In this document: in pieces, positions 7,429-14,593 of the stretch | Layout of the letters: the number at the start of each line of letters is the position of its first letter | How positions within the stretch are numbered: position 1 is the first letter of the stretch | Assembly: GCA_026395995.1 (NCBI GenBank) | Contig: JAPLXQ010000009.1 | Location: 1 to 35,615 of the forward strand | Reading direction: 5' to 3' | From: Candidatus Nomurabacteria bacterium | Lineage (GTDB): Bacteria > Patescibacteriota > Minisyncoccia > Phycocordibacterales > UBA9973 | Length of the DNA: 35,615 nucleotides | Program-made: the position numbers and the translations under genes | The notes under the pieces: model-generated | The model's database searches: none | The model's input: the letters and a program-made list of their open reading frames with translations, nothing else | Told to the model about the DNA's origin: nothing

Positions 7429-8320
7429 GGTTTTCTTTTAATTTAAAGGTATTTCCATGGTTTAACATCCCCAAATAAGAAGCTCGAGTATTCTCATTAC
7501 TATTATTCTTTAAATTTCTAACCATTCGTTTTTTAGTAGCATTTCTTAATACTCAATGTGTAGGAAAATGCCCCCATTCGAGGAAATCTACACCTGAATA
7601 GATAGTTTTAATAAAGACTTTGTCTGGATGTAGTTCCAGTCGCAAATTTTCTGAAAGAAAATTTGCGACTTCTTTAAGTATATCTTCCAAACACTCTTTA
7701 TCTTCATTTAATATCACAAAATCATCAGCATATCGTATATAATATTTTACTTTCAATACATGTTTCATATATTGATCAAATTCGTTCATATAAATATTTA
7801 CCAGAAGCTGGCTAGTTAAATTTCCCAAGTGGAAGTCCTTTTATCTCAGTCTTAGCGATAGCAGAAAGTGAGATATTTGTTTCAAAACTATCTATTATTT
7901 CACTCAGTAATTTTAGTGTGTCTTTATCTTCTACATTACTGACTTTTCTAATAAAACTTTCAAACCTATATATTGCTTTATGAGTTCCCTTACCTATCCG
8001 ACAAGAATACGAGTCGTGAATAAATTTCTTATCAAAATACGGATACAGTATTCTATATATCGCATGATGTAAAAGTCTATCTCGTACTATAGCTTTATGT
8101 ATATCTCTCGGTTTTGGGTCATTTATTTTAAAGGCTTCATAATTACTGTGTTTATATGTTTTATTTTTTAAATCATTATGTAAAGAATAAATATTATCCA
8201 TCAAATTCACTCCAAACAAAATCACATCTTGTCTTTTTCTTTTTCCATTCAAAAATTCTCGCCATGATACAAATAAATTTTCCACCGATATGATATTATT
8301 AAAATTATGAAAAATTTTAT
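7403..8320 (-). pseudogene. Broken DGR-type reverse transcriptase
   Basis: Recognisable RT blocks occur in order on the - strand: SVENLFVSWREFLNGKR, IHKAIVRDRLLHHAIYRIL, DSYSCRIGKGTHKAI, then LPLGNLTSQLLVNIYMNEFDQY, the YADD catalytic box, GVDFLEWGHFPTH and the tail ASYLGMLNHGNT. These match the RTs of diversity-generating retroelements. Three lesions are visible. The block that should hold the first catalytic Asp (DIRKFF-type) between RKVS and LKLLSEIIDSF is missing. One extra base near 7820 shifts the frame after LPLG. A TGA at about 7553-7555 replaces the Arg codon usual after FPTH, after which the frame runs on to TAG at 7403. The N-terminal limit is approximate; an open frame reaches 8465 but is antisense to the Avd-like fragment there. 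Confidence 0.85.
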
Positions 8321-8369
8321 CACCCCCCCCTCCCTCGCATTTTCTATCGAAAAAGCGAGCGTCATTCTG

Positions 8370-8500
8370 AGAACCAAGGAAAGCTTTGCTATTTGGTGTA
8401 ATCAAATCATTCCTCATATGCCGAGAATTGGTAGATATACTACTGGAGCTAGAATTGAAAACCATTTTTTAGATTTACTTGAACTCATCTACAGTATATC
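8370..8500 (+). pseudogene. Fragment of an Avd-like (DGR accessory) four-helix protein
   Basis: On the + strand the frame reads IPHMPRIGRYTTGARIENH followed by FLDLLELIY, which fits the first helix region of Avd/bAvd-type proteins (pattern LPK-x-x-RYTLGxKI). Similarity stops after about 40 residues, the rest of the domain is absent, and an unrelated short frame continues to 8588. Its strand is opposite to the RT and target gene, so the cassette was rearranged. A chance match is possible because the fragment is short. Confidence 0.5.
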
Positions 8501-8507
8501 AAAATTA

Positions 8508-8548
8508 AAAACAAAAAGGACCCAAGATTCAAAAGAATCAAAGGGTCC
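8508..8548 (-). terminator. Terminator of the 8571-9212 gene
   Basis: On the - strand, GGACCC (8543-8548) pairs with GGGTCC (8518-8523), with an inner GATTC/GAATC stem, followed by TTTTTGTTTTT. It lies just after the stop codon. Confidence 0.8.
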
Positions 8549-8570
8549 AAATTTTAATAAAATCATAAAG

Positions 8571-9212
8571 CTACAAAGTAGCGAGTGAGAGAAACACATA
8601 GCCTTCGTTCCACGTATAGTAATCGAAGACGTTCGCATAGCAGTACCACCCGTCATCGTCCCAGTACACGTTCACAGCAACAACCTTACCAGAAGCAAGT
8701 TTTACGTGACAAATATAGTATCTGTCTTTACGTAATTCATACTTCAAGATTTTCTTTCCGAGTTTCGGATTGATAATCAACAAGTAATGCATCGCCCAAA
8801 ATGTATCTTCTTCCATTGGCACGGAAGTATTCGCATTTTGTATAGCAGTATCATTCATATTTTTTGGAAGTATATACTCTTTTGGAGTTACACCTCTGAA
8901 AACATCAACTACTATTGTTCTCGATTGAGCCGGAGCCCACATCCAATTTTTGAAATTATCTCCAAAATACTGAGGTACTAAATCTTTGTTTCTGTGTTGG
9001 AACACTTGTCCAACTACAAAACTTTCTCCAGTTTTTTTACCCAACACTTCTTCGATAAATTTCGCTTTTTGTGAATAGTCGGCTTTCAAGAAAGCTTCCA
9101 TTGCATCAAAAAATTGCTCGTCTTTTTTCTGTACAGCACTATGAGCTTTCGCACTGTAGTCTTTTTGTAAGCCAGAAACTCTTTCTGGGTTTACGCCGAT
9201 AATTTTTGTCAT
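8571..9212 (-). CDS. Putative DGR target (variable) protein, 213 aa
   Basis: The last ~45 residues (HVKLASGKVVAVNVYW, then DDDGWYCYANVFDYYTWNEG and YVFLS) match the variable C-terminal module common in CPR retroelement targets: V-W-x-DDGW, small hydrophobics, then W-x-x-G-x-x-VFS. Those codons are mostly NNC/NNT (TAC, GAC, TGC, GTC, TTC, AAC), as left by adenine-directed mutagenesis of AAC codons, and the stretch is clearly more GC-rich than its surroundings. The first ~160 residues are soluble and not recognised. There is a strong promoter, a structured leader of about 80 nt and a terminator, so the gene looks expressed though the adjacent RT is dead. No template repeat was found nearby. Confidence 0.7.
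   Translation of the reverse strand: MTKIIGVNPERVSGLQKDYSAKAHSAVQKKDEQFFDAMEAFLKADYSQKAKFIEEVLGKKTGESFVVGQVFQHRNKDLVPQYFGDNFKNWMWAPAQSRTIVVDVFRGVTPKEYILPKNMNDTAIQNANTSVPMEEDTFWAMHYLLIINPKLGKKILKYELRKDRYYICHVKLASGKVVAVNVYWDDDGWYCYANVFDYYTWNEGYVFLSLATL
8580..8680 (-). other. Candidate variable region (VR) of the target gene
   Basis: This covers the 3' coding tail of the 8571-9212 gene, rich in AAC-derived codons and in Tyr/Asp/Trp/Asn. The boundaries are approximate because no template repeat is present in 7393-9360 to align with it. Confidence 0.5.
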
Positions 9213-9299
9213 CAGTTATTTTGTATTTAATTTTTACAAAGAAAATCTGTCCTTGTGACAGGAGCCGATATAAGGAATCGGTTTCTTTACCTATTTAAT

Positions 9300-9328
9300 A
9301 GTATACACCCTTTAACGTAAAAAGTCAA
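9300..9328 (-). promoter_or_regulatory. Promoter of the DGR target-like gene
   Basis: TTGACT (9323-9328), a 17-bp spacer and TATACT (9300-9305) on the - strand are near consensus. The transcript would start near 9293, giving an 80-nt leader with two small hairpins (CCGAT/ATCGG and CTGTC/GACAG) before the ATG at 9212. Confidence 0.75.
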
Positions 9329-9359
9329 GGTATAAAATACCTTATTTTATAAGGTAAAA

Positions 9360-10523
9360 CTATTCTTTAATACCTCCGCCCAGACAGACATCTCCATCGT
9401 AAAATACTATGGATTGTCCTGGGGCGACTAGGATTTCTTTTTCAAAAGAAACTATAGCTATACTGTTTTTAATATTAGATAATTTACAATTCAAAAACTC
9501 CCCATGATAGCGGACTTGAGCTTGGTAAATTTTACCTTCTTCTGGTATTTGTGAAATCCAATTCACAGAAATCAAAGGAAAGGAAAAGTGTTGTTGAGAA
9601 AAGCCTTGCGCAGCGCGACTGGCGCGAGCAGAGAAATTTCCTAGCAAGGAAATATTTGTGCTTTTTGAGGCAACACTTTTCTTTTCCGATACTATTAAAA
9701 TATTATTTTTTATATCTTTTTCGACAACATAATAAGCACTGTCATTATTCCCCTTTTTAGTAATTGTAAAACCATGTCTTTCACCGAGTGTGTAAAAAAC
9801 AGCTCCGTCATGGTAACCAATCTCTTCTCCTTTTTCATTTAATACCTTACCTTGTTCTGACTTTATATAATGTTTCAAAAATACTTTTATATCTACAGCA
9901 CCGAGAAAACAAATTCCCTGACTATCTTTCTTCTCTGCTACTGGAAGCTTGAATTTCTTTGCTAATTTTCGAACCTCTGGTTTCGGTAAATGGCCCACAG
10001 GAAACATAACATGTTTAATCTGTTCAGGAGTTAAAGTCCAAAGAAAATAACTTTGATCTTTCATCGGATCATTACCTTTCAATAAAGAATTATTTTTATT
10101 TTGCGCATAATGTCCTGTTGCAACAAAGTCTGCGCCCATAGAAAGTGCTTTTTTTAGAAAGGCTCCGAATTTAACTTCACGATTACACATCACATCTGGA
10201 TTTGGAGTTCGTCCTTTTTTATATTCAGAAATCATATAGTCTGCTACACCTTCTTTGTATTCTTTTTCAAAATCAAAAGTTAGGAATGGGATGTCTAAAT
10301 GCGCCGCGACGCGCATAGCGTCGCGGCGCTCATCTTCCTCTGTACACACTAAAAAATCCGGGTGCCAAGTCTTTATAAAGACTCCTACCACGTCATAACC
10401 TTGATCCTTTAGTAATGCCGCTGTGACAGAGCTATCTACCCCTCCAGACATACCTACAAATACGGTTCGGCGTTTCTCACCGCGAGCTGTTTTATTCTTA
10501 TTTTTATTAGTTTTTTTAACCAC
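9360..10523 (-). CDS. mnmA: tRNA-specific 2-thiouridylase MnmA
   Basis: MnmA thiolates U34 of tRNA-Lys/Glu/Gln. It shows the PP-loop GMSGGVDSS (25-33), the catalytic cysteines C113 (NPDVMCNREVKFG) and C205 (QGICFLG), and a C-terminal beta-barrel ending in APGQSIVFYDGDVCLGGGI. A Lys/Arg-rich N-terminal tail of about 18 residues precedes the domain. Residues ~279-315, between the central and C-terminal domains, are encoded by a palindromic insert (9577-9687) and look extra compared with the family. It is the last gene of the 13267-9360 operon, 9 nt after the exonuclease gene. Confidence 0.95.
   Translation of the reverse strand: MVKKTNKNKNKTARGEKRRTVFVGMSGGVDSSVTAALLKDQGYDVVGVFIKTWHPDFLVCTEEDERRDAMRVAAHLDIPFLTFDFEKEYKEGVADYMISEYKKGRTPNPDVMCNREVKFGAFLKKALSMGADFVATGHYAQNKNNSLLKGNDPMKDQSYFLWTLTPEQIKHVMFPVGHLPKPEVRKLAKKFKLPVAEKKDSQGICFLGAVDIKVFLKHYIKSEQGKVLNEKGEEIGYHDGAVFYTLGERHGFTITKKGNNDSAYYVVEKDIKNNILIVSEKKSVASKSTNISLLGNFSARASRAAQGFSQQHFSFPLISVNWISQIPEEGKIYQAQVRYHGEFLNCKLSNIKNSIAIVSFEKEILVAPGQSIVFYDGDVCLGGGIKE
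9577..9687. repeat. Palindromic element inserted in frame in mnmA
   Basis: The outer arms at 9577-9593 (GGAAAGGAAAAGTGTTG) and 9671-9687 are inverse copies with one mismatch. Inside lie GC-rich GCGC repeats and a second hairpin (GAAATTTCC/GGAAAT). It encodes a Ser/Ala/Gln-rich low-complexity stretch at the MnmA inter-domain linker. Confidence 0.7.
10301..10329. repeat. GC-rich perfect hairpin inside mnmA
   Basis: GCGCCGCGACGC (10301-10312) and GCGTCGCGGCGC (10318-10329) form a 12-bp perfect stem around GCATA in an otherwise AT-rich gene. The encoded ERRDAMRVAAHL fits the MnmA family, so this may be codon choice rather than an insertion. Confidence 0.7.
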
Positions 10524-10532
10524 GATTATATA

Positions 10533-11069
10533 TTACAAACTAAGTAGTTTTTTGTAAAGCTCAAAAGTTGCACGAGCATCTGATAATCCAGTGTGAACAT
10601 TTTCATTTATTATTCCAAAATATTTACACATTTCACGAAGAGAAAAATGCTCAAAAGTTTCATCACCATGAAATTTCTCCCAAGCCATAGATATAGTATC
10701 GAGCTTGTGATAATGAAAAGTATTTTCTACTTTTGTTTTCAAAAAATTATATTCCAAAAAAGCAGAATCGAAAGAGACATTTTGTCCTACCATAATACAA
10801 TTTTTTACCTTTTCAGAAAGTATTTTTAAGGCTTCAGGTAATGTATAAGCGAAAGCCCAATCTTCTTCATTATATTTATTTACTTTTAGTGCTATCTTAT
10901 CAGCATTTTCTATATGCTCTGGTTTTATTTTCAATTCAAATTCTTCTATTATCTCCATATTTGGAGCGACAATTACACAACCAATCTGAATAATTTCATG
11001 ACGCATAACATCAAGTCCTGTAGTTTCTATATCAATAAAAGCTAAATTATGTTTTCGCATATAATACAA
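10533..11069 (-). CDS. DEDDh 3'-5' exonuclease (DnaQ/Pol III epsilon-like)
   Basis: This is an RNase T/DnaQ-fold exonuclease. Exo I is FIDIETTGLD, Exo II is GQNVSFDSAFLEYNF and Exo III is HTGLSDARATFELY, giving a complete DEDDh set. At 178 aa it is only the exonuclease domain, with no polymerase or helicase extension. It may proofread for the replicase or process other DNA or RNA ends; the sequence alone does not decide. MRKHNLAF at codon 4 is an equally likely start. It lies between mltG (5-nt gap) and mnmA. Confidence 0.88.
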   Translation of the reverse strand: MYYMRKHNLAFIDIETTGLDVMRHEIIQIGCVIVAPNMEIIEEFELKIKPEHIENADKIALKVNKYNEEDWAFAYTLPEALKILSEKVKNCIMVGQNVSFDSAFLEYNFLKTKVENTFHYHKLDTISMAWEKFHGDETFEHFSLREMCKYFGIINENVHTGLSDARATFELYKKLLSL

Positions 11070-11074
11070 ATAAA

Positions 11075-11986
11075 TTACTGAGTTAAATATTTTTTTATAT
11101 TTGCTCTATGCTCAGCAAAAGTTTTTGCATAATGAATATTTCCATTTTTATCATGTAAATAAAATAAATACACAGAAGGAGTGGGATGAATTGCAGATTT
11201 TATAGTTTCTATTCCAGGATTTGAAATCGGATGATCTGGTAAGCCTTTATTTTTATAAGTCCACATATCTGCATCTACTTGAAGAGGTATACTTTTATTG
11301 ATTCGATTCCATAAAATCCCCGCAATGACACTACGATCACTATCTCCTTTTGCTTCACCTTCTACAATAGACGCCATGGTGATAATTTGATTCAAAGTTT
11401 TTCCTGAAGAATTTATTTCTGATAATAATGGATTTATTTTCTTTAAAAAATTGTCATGCATCATTTTATAAACATATTCAGCTTTGGCACTAGGAAAGAA
11501 AAAATAAGTGTCTGGAAAAAGATAACCTTCTTTGTCTTTAGTTAAAGTAATAAAAATATTTTTATCAAAATTAACCAACTTTGGAGAAATAGTATTGATA
11601 ATATCATTAATATTAAAACCTTCTGGAATTGTTATTTTTACTTCTTGTATTCCCCTATCCACTTTTACAATTCTACGAGCAACTTCAAAAACAGATATTT
11701 TTTCATTAAAAATATAGTCTCCTGGTAAAATTCTTTTTTCTCCGCCGTCTAAAATAGCCAAGGATTCAAAAACAGTACGAGATCTGATAACATTTTGATT
11801 TTTTAATTCTCGAGACAAGCTTCGAAGACTTGCACCTTGCTCTACTGTAATTATTTTACCAATTGGAAAATTTGAAGTTGGAGATATTAAAAAATGATAA
11901 CCTAAAAATACTATTAAGATAACAGAAAAAACATAATAAGAAGAATAGTGTATTTTTGTTTTTTCTTCCACAATAATAGGTTCCAT
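11075..11986 (-). CDS. mltG: Endolytic murein transglycosylase MltG (YceG-like)
   Basis: MltG cleaves nascent glycan strands at the inner membrane and helps terminate them. It has a short cytosolic N-terminus, one membrane segment (about 17-34), a LysM-like part (ITVEQGASLRSLSRELKNQNVI) and the YceG catalytic domain. The catalytic Glu is E209 in MASIVEGEA; GYLFPDTYFF and the SNPGIETIKSAIHP box are also present. At 303 aa it is compact. Its ATG is 3 nt after the stop of the upstream membrane-protein gene, so the two are co-transcribed. Confidence 0.93.
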   Translation of the reverse strand: MEPIIVEEKTKIHYSSYYVFSVILIVFLGYHFLISPTSNFPIGKIITVEQGASLRSLSRELKNQNVIRSRTVFESLAILDGGEKRILPGDYIFNEKISVFEVARRIVKVDRGIQEVKITIPEGFNINDIINTISPKLVNFDKNIFITLTKDKEGYLFPDTYFFFPSAKAEYVYKMMHDNFLKKINPLLSEINSSGKTLNQIITMASIVEGEAKGDSDRSVIAGILWNRINKSIPLQVDADMWTYKNKGLPDHPISNPGIETIKSAIHPTPSVYLFYLHDKNGNIHYAKTFAEHRANIKKYLTQ

Positions 11987-11989
11987 AGA

Positions 11990-13267
11990 TTATATAGGTA
12001 AGTTTGATGGTGGAGAAGCTTGCTTTGACTCGACACGCTCCAAACCTGGAACTTTGAGGATTTGTCCTGGGAAATGCCATATTGTTGCCAACTCTTCTGT
12101 ATTTAATACAAAAGTATTTGGTTGATTGTATTTTTTTACAAACATTGAAAAAGGAAATGGTAATTTCTTTTGACGAAGTGGCATATAAAAGAAAGCTCTT
12201 TCTCTATAAGCTTCTAAAAAAGCGTTCGTGAAATCTCTTCTAGTCTTGTCACTAATAAACAATCTATTACCTTGAAATATTTGGAAAAAAGTAGCCAAGC
12301 CTGAACCATTGGTACGAGCAAAACTATTTAAATGCGGTGCATCATATTGACGAAAAATTAGACGTAAGCTTTTTTTATTATTACCATCACTGACTTCTTT
12401 TTTAGCAACATAACAAAGACGAATACCTGTCTCAAAAGTAAGCTTTGTGACTTTTTGAGTAATGGCTGGAATAATATCTTTTTGCCATGGACTAGGAGTT
12501 ATATTTTTTATCTTATTTTCATTTACATTAGTAAAATCCTTAGTCATTTTTGAAATTTCATTTTCAGCTTCTTTCATTAAATTATGCTCATCAAAATATG
12601 TACCAATAGTGTGGTATTTTTTATCACTTGCCCTAATCACTATTTGTAACCACATCTGCTCACCTTTTTGGATTGAACCAAAAAGCTCTATGATTGGTGA
12701 AAGTGGGTCGACTTTAAATTCTTCTTTTGGATCTTTATCAAGACCAAAATCTACATAGGTTTTAATAGGATAGACATCGGGCTTCGTCAATTTCCATTCA
12801 CAACCCCAAAAATCCCATCCACTATCTCCTCCTACAGACGGTACAGCCAAAGTATAATCATCGACTTCTTTTATCTGAGCCTGAGGATACTGTGCATACA
12901 TTTGAGTTTCGACTAAACTTTTTAAACGTGAAGGAATACGAACATAAAAATGAACCTGTCCATCAATAGAGACAATTTCCAAAGAAAACCATAGACGCAC
13001 AGCGCCTTTCCAATATTGTGACCTTCTGTCTTTACCAGCTATTTGATACAAAGAATTAGTCAAAAAAAGCTCCATCGCTTTTGGAGACCTCAAAACATCT
13101 CTCGGAGGTATTACCTCAAGAACAATCCACTTAATTCCAGAAATCCATTCTGTTTTGACATAATGTTTCCAGACAGTCCAAGCAATATAGCCCAAAAGCA
13201 TAGTCACCCCAATTGGTAAAATAAATAGAAAAATATTATAAAAAAAGTTCCCTAATATATTTGTCAT
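11990..13267 (-). CDS. Membrane-anchored protein of a CPR-conserved family, 425 aa
   Basis: An N-terminal hydrophobic segment (about residues 8-30) is followed by a large soluble domain with KWIVLEVIPPRDVLRSPKAMELFL, FSLEIVSIDGQVHFYVRIP and AQYPQAQIKEVDDY. I recall similar proteins from Parcubacteria, often beside secretion- or conjugation-type ATPases, but no ATPase is adjacent here. No catalytic motif is seen. It is the first gene of an operon with mltG, the exonuclease and mnmA, so a cell-envelope role is plausible but unproven. The homology statement is from memory. Confidence 0.7.
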   Translation of the reverse strand: MTNILGNFFYNIFLFILPIGVTMLLGYIAWTVWKHYVKTEWISGIKWIVLEVIPPRDVLRSPKAMELFLTNSLYQIAGKDRRSQYWKGAVRLWFSLEIVSIDGQVHFYVRIPSRLKSLVETQMYAQYPQAQIKEVDDYTLAVPSVGGDSGWDFWGCEWKLTKPDVYPIKTYVDFGLDKDPKEEFKVDPLSPIIELFGSIQKGEQMWLQIVIRASDKKYHTIGTYFDEHNLMKEAENEISKMTKDFTNVNENKIKNITPSPWQKDIIPAITQKVTKLTFETGIRLCYVAKKEVSDGNNKKSLRLIFRQYDAPHLNSFARTNGSGLATFFQIFQGNRLFISDKTRRDFTNAFLEAYRERAFFYMPLRQKKLPFPFSMFVKKYNQPNTFVLNTEELATIWHFPGQILKVPGLERVESKQASPPSNLPI

Positions 13268-13286
13268 TAATCTTATTGTAATATAA

Positions 13287-13319
13287 AAAAACCAAAAACG
13301 AAAGGTTTTTGGTTTTTTT
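13287..13319. terminator. Bidirectional terminator after the small membrane-peptide gene
   Basis: CCAAAAAC, loop GAAAG and GTTTTTGG form an 8-bp stem with A-rich left and T-rich right flanks, so it can work on both strands. On the - strand it ends the 14490-13338 transcript. Confidence 0.8.
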
Positions 13320-13337
13320 ATATTTAACTATAGTGAT

Positions 13338-13439
13338 CTAATGATTTTGAGTAAATAAGCCTATTAGGACTGCTACGATGAGTAATCCGATAATAATCAT
13401 AAGAACATGTATCATACCCTTATTATAATTATTTTTCAT
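13338..13439 (-). CDS. Small single-pass membrane peptide, 33 aa
   Basis: An ATG 4 nt after the stop of the 13444 gene opens a 33-codon frame ending in TAG. The product has a short basic, Asn-rich head (MKNNYNKGMIHV) and a hydrophobic helix (LMIIIGLLIVAVLIGLF), then TQNH. It ends just before a strong terminator, so it is the last cistron of the regulator transcript. The size, topology and tight spacing support a real small protein; function unknown. Confidence 0.6.
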   Translation of the reverse strand: MKNNYNKGMIHVLMIIIGLLIVAVLIGLFTQNH

Positions 13440-13443
13440 AGAT

Positions 13444-14490
13444 TTAGACTGTTGTATAAAGACCATTTTTATTCTTTTTAAAGAATTTTGGATTTTGTAA
13501 GTTGACTAAGATAGTATTTTTTTTGAAATATCTTTCTTTCATTACTTTTTCTACTACGTCTTCTTTGGATAAAGGTCCATCTTTTTTCAAAATATCTTTG
13601 ATGACTTCACGTGCGATACCTGTCTTGTATCCCCATTCAGCCAAAGCGTACATTCCACGTCCAACTAGTACAAATCTTGAGTCTTTAATAAGTTCATTGT
13701 GACAAGTAGCATAATGAGTCTTTTTTCCAAAAGTAGTAGTGATAGCATCGGCTACTTCTTTGAAATGCATTGGTTCACCATTTTTACGCATTACTAGAAA
13801 AGCATAATCTTTTACTCCACGAGTACGTACATTTGGAGATGAAGCACGTCCCCATTCACCTAGAGGATTCTTTCCGACTTTCTTTGACATTGAAAGCCAA
13901 CGACGGGCAACCTCTTCATTTCTGTATTTTTCTGAAACATCTTTTAGATTATCTAAAAACATTTTTATCATTTCAGTTTCAGGAATGAGGTCTTGATCAT
14001 TCATACCAGAAAAAAGTTTTTTCAAAGAATCATGAACTTTGTCTACTACTTCATCATCAATACTCCAGCGAACATGAAAATGATCATCTTCACGGTGCTT
14101 TTTGAAAGCATCACCAAGTACTAAATAAAAATGTATATGATTTTGAGTTGATTTGTCTTTTGAGATACTAGGAAGCAAATCATGTTCAGCAACAATAGAA
14201 CCAAAAGAACTCATTATTTGTTTTAATTCATCAAAAACTCCTTGTTCAGATTTAAAACCTTCTCCTTTTTTAATAGACATAATGGCTGCATCTTCTATCT
14301 GACGAACTCTTTCACGAGTTATGCCATATTTTTTTCCGATTTCTTCAAGAGTTTTTTTCTCAGCATCAGTAGTCAAACCAAAACGATTCATGATGACATC
14401 GCTAGCTCTGTCTTGAAGATGTGATGTTATTTTTTTTGTAACTTGTTTTGGTTTAAATGATATTGTTGCCATATTTTTTTCTTTTCTCAT
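13444..14490 (-). CDS. Sigma region 4-like HTH / HARE-HTH regulator
   Basis: Two domains are visible. Residues ~25-75 carry a sigma-70 region 4 helix-turn-helix (LEEIGKKYGITRERVRQIEDAAI), the part that reads -35 boxes. Residues ~228-345 carry a HARE-HTH (RpoE-delta/ASXL type) domain around FKEVADAITTTFGKKTHYATCHNEL, with a repeated winged-helix unit at the end. Sigma regions 2 and 3 are missing, so it is unlikely to be a complete sigma factor; a -35-directed regulator or polymerase accessory is more likely. MATISFK (codon 7) may be the true start. Its promoter carries a palindrome over the -35 box. Confidence 0.85.
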   Translation of the reverse strand: MRKEKNMATISFKPKQVTKKITSHLQDRASDVIMNRFGLTTDAEKKTLEEIGKKYGITRERVRQIEDAAIMSIKKGEGFKSEQGVFDELKQIMSSFGSIVAEHDLLPSISKDKSTQNHIHFYLVLGDAFKKHREDDHFHVRWSIDDEVVDKVHDSLKKLFSGMNDQDLIPETEMIKMFLDNLKDVSEKYRNEEVARRWLSMSKKVGKNPLGEWGRASSPNVRTRGVKDYAFLVMRKNGEPMHFKEVADAITTTFGKKTHYATCHNELIKDSRFVLVGRGMYALAEWGYKTGIAREVIKDILKKDGPLSKEDVVEKVMKERYFKKNTILVNLQNPKFFKKNKNGLYTTV

Positions 14491-14544
14491 TATTTAGAGA
14501 AAAAATTATTTTTTAAAAATTAATAATAAATTGTTTATATACTT

Positions 14545-14576
14545 ATTATACACACCTTTGACTCAAAGTCAAAGGT
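14545..14576 (-). promoter_or_regulatory. Promoter with palindromic operator for the sigma-like gene
   Basis: On the - strand, TTGACT (14567-14572), a 16-bp spacer and TATAAT (14545-14550) form a strong promoter. A perfect 10-bp inverted repeat, ACCTTTGACT (14554-14563) and AGTCAAAGGT (14567-14576) around CAA, covers the -35 box. No T-run follows, so it is not the typA terminator. Confidence 0.75.
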
Positions 14577-14593
14577 ATTACACAAAACATAGA

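Noticed and set aside
7553-7555. TGA in the RT tail as a sign of recoded TGA (genetic code 25)
   Set aside because: The expected residue is Arg, not Gly; the RT also has a frameshift and a deletion; and the intact gene at 24338 ends in TGA without a useful extension.
7403-8465. Retron or group II intron RT
   Set aside because: No msr/msd-like RNA, maturase or intron domain is seen, and the motif wording (LPLGNLTSQL, SYSCRxGKGTHKA) with the VR-like neighbour fits a DGR.
8307-8588. Complete 93-aa + strand gene
   Set aside because: Only about 40 internal residues resemble Avd; the rest runs through a terminator hairpin of the opposite strand, so it is a fragment and not an intact gene.
14554-14576. 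Palindrome as the typA terminator
   Set aside because: It lies upstream of the typA stop in the - direction, has no T-run, and overlaps a consensus promoter instead.
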